The position numbers and the translations under genes were made by a program. Shown piece after piece: positions 55,625-64,000 of a stretch of 64,000 nt of DNA. The DNA is from Nymphaea colorata. Taxonomy: Eukaryota > Streptophyta > Magnoliopsida > Nymphaeales > Nymphaeaceae. Position 1 is the first letter of the stretch. Each line of letters begins with the position of its first letter. The stretch spans positions 10,862,972 through 10,926,971 of the forward strand of contig NC_045146.1 of NCBI RefSeq assembly GCF_008831285.2, read 5' to 3'. The notes under the pieces are model-generated. The model was not told the origin of the DNA. It saw only the letters and a list, made by a program, of their open reading frames with translations, and searched no databases.

Positions 55625-58600
55625 AACGATTTCATACTTTGTGAGTCTGTGCTTCTTCTGTACAGCACCAGGCAGGCTTTCTGCAAAGAAGGGGGATCTA
55701 TCATGTTGCCTGTAAAGAAATTCATTATCATTCTCGTCTGGCTTAAAGAACAATGTATAATAGGGCTTTCCTTGGAGAGGCAAGTGTGTGGAGGGGTGAT
55801 TCTTGAGGAAATAGTAAAACAGAACAGAACATAGATCTAATACGGAAATTTGTTCCTCTATAAGTTCTTCGGTGCTTTTAGTGTTATATTTCCTAAAGAT
55901 ATCTTTCCTCTTTTCCATTTCCAGATCGCCAATGTACACCATTGGAATATTGCAACATTGCAGACGCGGCGTGGACCAATTGCACAGCACGACCATTCAT
56001 CATCACCGAGACAAACTGGACAGCAAACTGCGCACTCGAACTAGTACTCTTTGGCATGAGAGATCTTTAAATGCGAATTCGGCAAACTAAAATTTTAGAG
56101 CGGCATCATGATAATAACTGTAACTCGCTTAGAACTCAAAAGAATTCAGAGACACAAATGCAAACAAAGCACACGCATACACCGAAACGAGGAGATATCC
56201 AGTTTCAAATGATCCGTGTGCATTCGCATTTCTAAGCATAAACTCCAGAGGCCGCCTTCAATAAAGAGTGACCTCAGAATCGATTTATAGCTTGCGAAAA
56301 CATTACAACCACATAGGCGGCGGAAGCAAAAGACTTAATTCATATTCTTTTCAACTTCTAGGCCGGACGTGTCCATATTTTTGTACCTATGAAAAGATAT
56401 TCCAATTTTATTATTTACATGTTTTGAATTAAAATCCGGCAGCCTCCTTGGACAAGCAATTGACTTCTTTTGAATGTCCCGGTTTGGAAGATGAAGGCTC
56501 CTCGGAAGGAGGCTTGTCATGGCCTATAATTACAAAGAAAGGGGCAAACCTTGTAGCTATGGAAGCGACGGTTGCTGTTGCTATTGTGGTGGAGACCAAG
56601 GAGGAAACCGCAATTTGATGGAAGCAAATCAATGTGGCACAAGGTTTTGCCAAGCCCATGATCGATCGAGAGGCCATTATACATATAGTAGTAATGAAAC
56701 CATCTCAATTTAAACTTTTTTATTGAGAAATCCAGAAAAATCTCTGCTTCCACCCCAACATGCGGCTGTTCCTGATGGCTGCCCACAATCTTATCCCAAG
56801 AAGAGTTCCCCCTAGAAATCCACATCTTGTGAGCCGAATCGCTTCTCTCGAATATTAGGGAAATCCAGAACTGTTTGTCAAACGGGAGATAAGGATGCAA
56901 GTCGTTGCATTTTAGACTTTACATTCATGCCTTTATCTGCAAATTTTCAGTTAAAACCCCAAGTTTAGGTTGTTTTAGGTGCTAAGGAGCTTTAATTTGA
57001 ACTTCACCACTTTAGGGGTTAAACTGAAGGATTTACAGGCAGTTTTGTTTTATCTCTATCCTATGGCGTACAAATTTTGAATCGATTTTCTTCAAAACTG
57101 GCTTTCTGTTTGGAGCAAATACGAAGGATGATCAGGATCTAGATCCATTCGAACAAGAAAAATATTGAAACTCAGGTAAAATTTGTCCAATGCCTCCAAA
57201 TGCACAGGCCTCGAGGTACAAATTTTGAAACAGTTGGAATACGTAGAGCTGTTTTGAGCATCTAGTAAGATCCCCACGCTTCTTTTAGTCTTTTGATTGG
57301 GGGCAACTAAAATGGAAAGTCTAGCTATTTTTTCTACTATAGGGACGCAATGCCCTCTATGTCTCCTTCTTCTTCTACTATTTTTTCTTCTTCATTATGC
57401 TTTAGGGAGAACAGCCTAACGCACTTAGTGGCCCCCTTTCTCATTTTATTTTTTTGCTTTCTTCACGTTTGTGTGCCATCTACGCTTATTCTTCAGTGGT
57501 CGATTAATCTTTTCTTTTCCATTCATCCCCAACCCTGTTGATCTGTTTCTGAAGGTTCCCTGCATTTTGAAGACACCAGGACCACGTGATCAGGACATTT
57601 TGGATATGCTCTCGAGGCCTTATAAGACTGGTTTAGCTTAATTTGCTCGTCAAATCTTCCCTTGAGGTTGGTCTTCTTCTCCTCCCTCTCTCTTCACAGT
57701 AGGTCGAGTCAAGCTTGTCTGTTCTAGATTTAAAACCTTTTTAGTCCAAGATTTTGTGAGTATTATCTGGTTTATTTTTGTCTTTCCTGTCCTATATCCT
57801 AGAGTTAATATTTTATATGTAGAACTCTGCATTTGTTTAAATAGCCTACATTTTTTATCGAAACCAGGGGATATGGTTGTTTTGATTTATGTTATTCATA
57901 AGGATTTGGCTTTAGCTTTCCTTTGATTGTAGTACATTCTCTGTTGAAATAGATCAAACAGGAGACCTTGCAAACTTAGGTGACTTATCTGTCTTATTTA
58001 TGTTTGCCTTAGATTACTACAGATTTCCTCAGGAGACTGATTTTGCTTGTTAGTTTGATACTTTGGATACGATAAAGTAATGGTCAACCATGATAATCAA
58101 GAGATACAACATAAATATGTCCCTCAGGCAGTTTTGCCTTTCAAAGGATGCCATGTGGTCCATGCAGTGTCTGGTGATGTTGTGGAGATGCATGATGGCC
58201 ATATTCTCTAACATGGTGGGTGAAACATTTAACTTTTTACCAACCACTTCTGCATTCATTTAGTAGGGAACAATGCTTATTGAACTTTTCACTTTAATAC
58301 TTCTATTTTCTTTTGCATGATATTTAGGATTGCTAGTTCATTGTTTTATTACGTATTCTTTTGTCTATATACTAGGTTGTTTAGTTTATTATTTTACTAA
58401 TTAGGACGGTTAGATCTTGTTGAGTACAATATAAGTGTTTGACACATTAGTAATGGTCCATTTTACTAATGGGGCTCTTAGGTTAGTAGAAACTTGTAAT
58501 ATTTTTTTTATATTATTTTATATTATGTACAACTCAAATAATGGGAATACAAAGAAGCCATACAATTAATAGATTATAGAATGAAGCTAAAACTAGTGTA

Positions 58601-58849
58601 CTACACATAACGTATTCTTAGTTAACATACAAATGAAACTACAATGTCACTTCAACTTTGTCATTTTCTTCAAGAACAAGTATGTTAATAAAAAACATGA
58701 AAACTGAAATAAGTAACAAAATTTTTTTGATATATGTAGTCCATCTTACATATTAAAATGGTACTTGTACATCACATTCAATACACAAAACCATATCCAA
58801 GAATCAAGACTTCAACTTTAGTCTGCACATATCAAAAGTAAAAATAGCG
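55625..58849. other. CDPK 3' region and long stretch without recognised genes
   Basis: Includes the 3' UTR of the CDPK; an AATAAA at 56260-56265 could be a polyadenylation signal. An 82-codon frame at 56429-56677 (minus), hydrophobic and Ala/Thr-rich then ending with EEPSSSKPGHSKEVN, overlaps a longer unrelated frame in another phase (56517-56900); neither resembles a family I know. From 57300 to 58800 nothing was recognised except CT-rich DNA near 57350-57420. Confidence 0.4.
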
Positions 58850-58975
58850 CTGGGCATCGGGCCAGATACTCAATGGGTACCCGGTACCCGACCCGATTAG
58901 AACCGAAAAAACTAGTACAGGTCGGCCCGATGGGGCCCGATGGGGCCTGATTCTGCCATGTACAACCCCTTGTGT
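58850..58975. mobile_element. GGGTACCCG/GGCCCGATG-rich hAT-like fragment
   Basis: Contains 'gggtacccggtacccgacccga' style palindromic words and a 10-bp tandem motif (ggcccgatgg, ggcccgatgg, ggcctgattc at ~58923-58952). Such sequence is common in plant non-autonomous hAT elements. No ends or target duplication were identified. Confidence 0.3.
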
Positions 58976-59474
58976 CGATTGGCAGCTCCCTAGCTTCTTA
59001 GCTCTTCCAAGGCAGGGATGACAAGCACTTCAACCAGTCCCTCTTAGCACTTGATCTTCACCCTCAAGACACAAGAAAACAAGAATTATTTCTCACTCTT
59101 TTGCAATTTCTAGTTGTTGGGACCTTCCCTTTATGGCTGCAGCAAATAGGAACCTAAATTGTTGCAGTATAAAGCTAAATAAGGCCAATACATGAGCAAC
59201 AATACCTCCTTACAAATTTTCTGAGAATGGCTTCTTAGCTGCCCTCAATCTTTCTCAATTTGTCATTTAATATCTTCAGTTACTACCTCCAGCCATGCGT
59301 ATATTAATTAGCCTCTTTACTTTTCCAGAACTGCACCTCTTTATGACATATTTGACCATTTCAACTGGACTTAACAATTATTTGAATCTACCATTTATAT
59401 ATAAATGAATTAGCCTATACCCATATTAAAGTTTTTTGCAATAATTAAGAAAAAGAAAAAACGTTGGGCCTTAC
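58976..59474 (-). repeat. Probable 3' LTR (partial limits) of the Tekay/Del element
   Basis: The minus strand just after the pol remnant reads AGGAAGGAAGGATGTAAGGCCCAACG: a purine tract followed by TGT, the usual start of an LTR. The LTR would therefore run from about 59474 to lower coordinates, but its far end is not clear and the second LTR is outside the window. Confidence 0.4.
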
Positions 59475-62400
59475 ATCCTTCCTTCCTAAGAAAAAAATTA
59501 TCCTTGAAATTTGAGCATACCTTGTTGAAACAACTGAGGGTAACTCTTTCTCATGAACACTTTCTCATGTCTTCTCCTGGCTCCCATGTATATTATTTGA
59601 TTCCATGATGCTTCCATTTCACTAGAATTAGTGGGATGGTCTTCATTCGTAACACATGTTCCTTTTAGTCTATGATCCAAAGTGGTTTTTCCTCTATTGT
59701 CATATCTTCTTACAACTCTTTTTCTTCATAGTCTATCACATGTGAGGGATCGTGTACATACTTTCTTAGCATCAAAACATGAAACACTGGATGAATATGG
59801 CTATATTGTAGGGAAAGTGCAATTTGATAAGCAACATCTCCAACTTCCTCTAGAATCTTGAATGTCCCAATGTAACTTGGACTCAATTTTCCCTTCTTTT
59901 TTATTCGAAAAACACTTCTGGTTGGTGATATTTTAACAAATACATGGTCTCCTGCTTCAAAAGTAAGTTCTCTTCATTGTTCATCTGCATAATTCTTTTG
60001 TCGAATTCTTTTGTCGACTCTAAGCAACCAAAAGTTTTTTTATAATTATGTTGACCTGGTCAGTGTAGTGTTAGATTACTAAGGGATCCTCAATCTTGTT
60101 GTCTTCTATCTCAGTCCAACACGATGGTATTCTCTATTCCAATGCTAAAGTGGTAGCTGTTGTTGTTGGCAAATTCGACTAATTTTACATGTTTATCACA
60201 TTCACCTTTTCATTCCAAAACACAAGCTCTTAACATATCCTCAAGAGTCTGGATGGTTCGCTTGGATTGCCCATCCCTTTGCAGATGAAATGTTGTAGTT
60301 AATTTTAATTTTGTTCCTAAGGCTTCCTATAACATTCCCCCAAACTTAGGTGTGAATCTTGGATCTTTGTCGGAGATGATTGATTTAGGGATTCAATGAA
60401 GTCTCACAATTTCTTCAACATATAAATTAGTCAGACTTTCAGGTGATTGTGTAATCTTATGAGAAGGAAGTGTGCAGATTTAGCTTGGCAGTCTACCACT
60501 ACCCAAATAGTGTCATCTTGTCATTGAATACGTGGTAACCCCACTATGAAATCTATGGTTATGTCTTCTCCTTTTCATTAAGGAATCTTCATTCATTGCA
60601 TTAAGCTACCCAGTTTCTGATGTTCCACTTTAACTTGTTGACACACCAAGCACCATGAGACGAACTCAGCAATCTCTTTCTTCATTCCTAGCCACCAAAA
60701 GTTTCTCCTTGTTTTTTGATACATCTTGGTGCTTCTCATATGTATGGTGTGTTTTGATTTGTGTGCCTCTTCTAGCAACTTGTTTTTCAATTCTAGGTCA
60801 TTTGGAACCCATAATCTACTATTAAACCATATGGATCTATCATCATCTTCATAATAATGAGTTTCTTCTTTGTGACACTCAAGCACCAACTTCGCCATAT
60901 TCAGGAATCTATTTTTGTTTCTCAATAATTTTCTCAAGGAACTTATGTCTAATTAACGCCACACACTTCACCTTCCATTATCATCTTGCAATAGACGCCA
61001 TTATGCAAAGTCTTTCACAATTTTCATGTCCGCATTAACAGTCCATCAGCTTTAGCAGCGACCTTTCTGCTGAGTGCATCAGCTACCACATTAGCCTTTC
61101 CTGGATGATACTTTATCTCAAAGTCATAATCTTTAAGATATTTCAGCCACCTCCTTTGTATTAGATTCAATTATTTCTGTGACAACAAATACTTTAGAGA
61201 TTTGTGGTAAAAAAATATTTCAAATTCCATATCGTAGAGGTAATGCCTCCATATCTTTAATGCAAATACAACGGCCCCAATTCTAGATCATGTGTTGTAT
61301 AGTTTTTCTCATGTGGTTTCAGTTTTCTAGAGGCATATGCTATGACTCTGTCTCCTTACATAAGCACTTCTCCATAACATGTTCCTAACATATCAGTATA
61401 TACCACAAACATTTTTATCCCTTTTGGTAAACTTAGAATTGAGGCGTTTGTCAAATTGTCCTTCAACATTTGAAAACTCTTCTGACAGTCTTCTGTCCAT
61501 GTAAATTTAACTCTCTTTTATAGCAGTTTAGTCATTGGGGTTGCAATTTTGGAGAAATCCTCAATGAACTTCATGTAGTAACCTGTCAAACCAAGGAAAC
61601 TCCTACTTTTAGTTACATTGGTTGGCGCATTTTATTGTTTTATAGCTTCTACTTTGGCCGGATCAACTGACACACCCTCCTTAGAGATTATATATTCCAA
61701 AAAATTTACTTTGTCTAGCCTTGAGTATTTGGCATAGAGTTGATTTTGCCTCAATATTTTTAACACTAGCTCGAGATGTATCTCATGTGAAGTTTCACAC
61801 TCTGAGTACACTAGCCTGTCATCAATGAATACTATGATGAATCAAACTAAGTAATCATGAAATAACTAACACATGAGATCCATGAAAGCTGCGGGTGCAT
61901 TTGTGAGTACGAAAGGCATCACTCAAAACTCATAATGCCCATAGCGTATGCAGAATGCTGTTTTGGTAATATTTTCTTCCTTAATCTGTAATTGATGATA
62001 TCTCGATCTTAAGTATATCTTGGAAACCATATTTGCATACTTTAATTGATCGAATAGATCTTCAATTCTAGGAAATGGATATTTAAATATCTTTGATTGT
62101 AACCTGATTCAACTTTCGGTAATCAATACATAATTGCATTGACCCATCTTTCTTCTTCACAAAAAAGACCGGTGCTCCCCAAGGTGATACACTTGCACGG
62201 ATGAATCCCTTGTTGGATAAATTTTAGATTTGTTTCTTTAATTCTTTCAGTTCTACTGGTGTCATTCTATACAAAGCCTTAGAAATTGGTGCAATTCCCG
62301 ATATCAACTCAATACTAAACTCAACCTGTCGTACAGGAGGCAATCAAGGTAAATCTGCAGGGAACACGTCTACGAAGTTCTTTACCATAGGCACCTCATT

Positions 62401-64000
62401 GATGGATGTTAATTATAAGTCAGTTGCATCCATACTAACCAAGTAGGCAGTGCACCCATTTTCCACATATCCTCTCACCTTAATTGCTGAAACAATTAAC
62501 TTTCTTTGGTCTTGAGGTGTTTTTACCTCAAATTCTATCTTTTGAGCATCCTTCATATGAATCTTTAGTTTTTTCCTTCTACAATATATAGTCACATAAT
62601 GATGATACAACCAATCTATTCCTAGGATTACGTCATACCTCATCATATTTATTGCCAAGAGCTATGTTGGTAATAAATATCCATGTATCTCTATTCTGAC
62701 ATCTTCCAAATATGTTTTGCATGTATCTTTGCTTATGGGTGTAGTAACTAACAATTCATACATCATGTTCTTTTCTTCTATCTTTAAGAGTTCAACAAAT
62801 ATTTTAGAAATAAATGAATGTAATGCATAAGAATCAAAGATAATATGTGCCCAATGAGAATGTACTAGGAGTGTGCCTTCAATCAGGTAAGTGGATTTCA
62901 AATCCTCTACTGTGGTCACATAAACTCTCCCAGGTACCTTTTTTTTCTACTGGCTGGTTGGCTGCACCACGCTTATGTTTAGCCTCTTTCTTCTTTGGGC
63001 ATTCATGAATAAAATGCCCATTTGTCCCGCAGTAGAGACATGTCCCAATATCCCTATAACATGGTTAGCGTAGATGTTGGCGATGACAGTTGGAGCACTC
63101 CTCGTCCTTCTTGGTTGATGATGGCCTTTGTTTCTTGAACTCATCCCCCTGCTTCATCATGTCACTGTCTTTCCTCTTGAAAATGTTCAGCTTTGACTTA
63201 GGCTGGAGAATTTCATTCCTCTTGCATGTCCCATGAGTTCTCTTTCAATCTTTTTCAAAGTTTGTGGCCATGTCAATTGCATCGTCTAGATCTCTTGTGT
63301 GACTACCCATTACCTTGCTCCTCAACCCATCTTTGAGTCCTCTAATAAATTTATTTGATCTATCAGCATTTGAAGTATACACATGTGGGTAGTACTTCTC
63401 CAAGTGCCTACATTTGACCACATACTCGTGTAGGCTCATCTTTCTCTGTTGAAGATCCAAAAATTCTTGTACGTATTTTTTCCATGTGAAGTCTGGTATC
63501 AAAGCATGTGTAAACACCTCTTTGAATTCCTTTCAAGTTGCTTCGTGATTAGTGAACTTCACCTCACGCTGTATCTGCCACCATTCTTCAGCATTTCCTT
63601 TCAGCATAAAGGTTCCAAATTGAACCTTTTTGTTGTCAGACACATCTAAAGTTAAAAGTTTTCTCAGTTTCTTTTATCAAGTCCTCTACATCAGCAGTTA
63701 TGTCATTCTCATGATACTTTGGTGGATGAAAATTCATAAAATGGTTTATGAGTTATGCCTCTTGCATCATAATTCCTTGTCCTATTCGTATCTGCACTAT
63801 TCCCACCCAAAGGAGCAATTTGCATAGGTCATGAAATAAGCCAGTAATCATATGCAAGGTGTTCATAATGAACTCTTGTTGTTGTTAGATGCTTCCAACT
63901 GGTGTCCCAGATCCAGTAGGGTGAGTTCCAACATTTTGACTCCTAGTGTTGCGAGGACCTCTGTCTCTTCCTCTAGTATCCTTCTCTAGTGCACGCAATT
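59475..64000 (-). pseudogene. Ty3/gypsy Tekay/Del chromovirus gag-pol, disrupted, runs off the window
   Basis: Minus strand, order gag-PR-RT-RH-INT-chromodomain. Gag at 63517-63245 (KKYVQEFLDLQQRKMSLHEY) continues past the window end. Zinc knuckle CLYCGTNGHFIHEC is near 63045-63005, and the protease-side block RYDVILGIDWLYHHYV is at ~62640. RT lies between 62340 and 61540, with [19 protein letters not shown] at its end; RNase [15 protein letters not shown] is near 61330. The integrase finger (HTIHMRSTKMYQ...CLVCQQVKVEHQKLG) is at 60820-60600 and the core DITIDFIVGLPR at ~60560. The tail (YSHIHPVFHVLMLRKYVHDP) is at ~59790 and a decayed chromodomain follows to ~59500. Many stops and frame changes. 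Same lineage as the remnant at 13125-14520. Confidence 0.85.

Noticed and set aside
56429-56900. Two overlapping minus-strand frames of 82 and 127 codons
   Set aside because: They overlap in different phases, neither resembles a family, and no splice or promoter context supports one over the other.

Overview
This is nuclear DNA from a flowering plant. The evidence is a calcium-dependent protein kinase gene of the plant CPK17/CPK34 type with eight exons and GT-AG introns, a nuclear tRNA-Ala gene with internal A and B boxes, and a dense load of plant LTR retrotransposons (Ty1/copia, Ty3/gypsy Tekay/Del and Tat/Ogre-like). The species cannot be fixed from the sequence. The window is AT-rich and mostly mobile-element debris; genuine host genes are confined to about 45.9-56 kb.

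Layout. 0-5.8 kb: a degraded direct duplication, a GAGCTC-rich hAT-like repeat and a 5'-truncated LRR receptor-kinase pseudogene on the minus strand (4414-5585). 5.8-13.1 kb: a large inverted repeat whose two ~3.5-kb LTR-like arms each carry an outward-facing TATA box. 13.1-14.5 kb: a Tekay/Del pol remnant (minus). 14.56-21.5 kb: a Ty1/copia remnant (plus) cut twice, by a 4.09-kb solo LTR with a perfect AAACA target duplication and by a ~640-bp block of foreign-looking DNA. 21.8-36.65 kb: two Tat/Ogre-like pol remnants (minus) with several tandem-repeat arrays and a pair of long direct repeats. 36.65-40.64 kb: unassigned DNA with a GC-rich island and microsatellites. 40.64-45.90 kb: a structurally complete Ty1/copia element (two LTRs, PBS, PPT, GAAAC target duplications) whose coding region is dead.

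The copia element lies 16 bp upstream of the ATG of an ATG8-interacting-protein-like exon fragment, followed by a CACTA-like end, two copies of one hAT-type MITE in opposite orientations, and tRNA-Ala(CGC). The main functional gene is the CDPK at 50371-55624 (551 codons after splicing). Its intron 4 holds, on the opposite strand, an intronless reading frame for a ~226-residue protein with two C-terminal hydrophobic segments, broken only by a perfect 20-bp tandem duplication. From 59.48 kb to the window end lies the minus-strand coding region of another Tekay/Del chromovirus.

The host genes do not form a pathway. The most interesting items are the nested antisense gene, the palindrome, the datable nested insertions, the foreign block inside copia, and the contrast between similar LTRs and a ruined coding region in the complete copia element.
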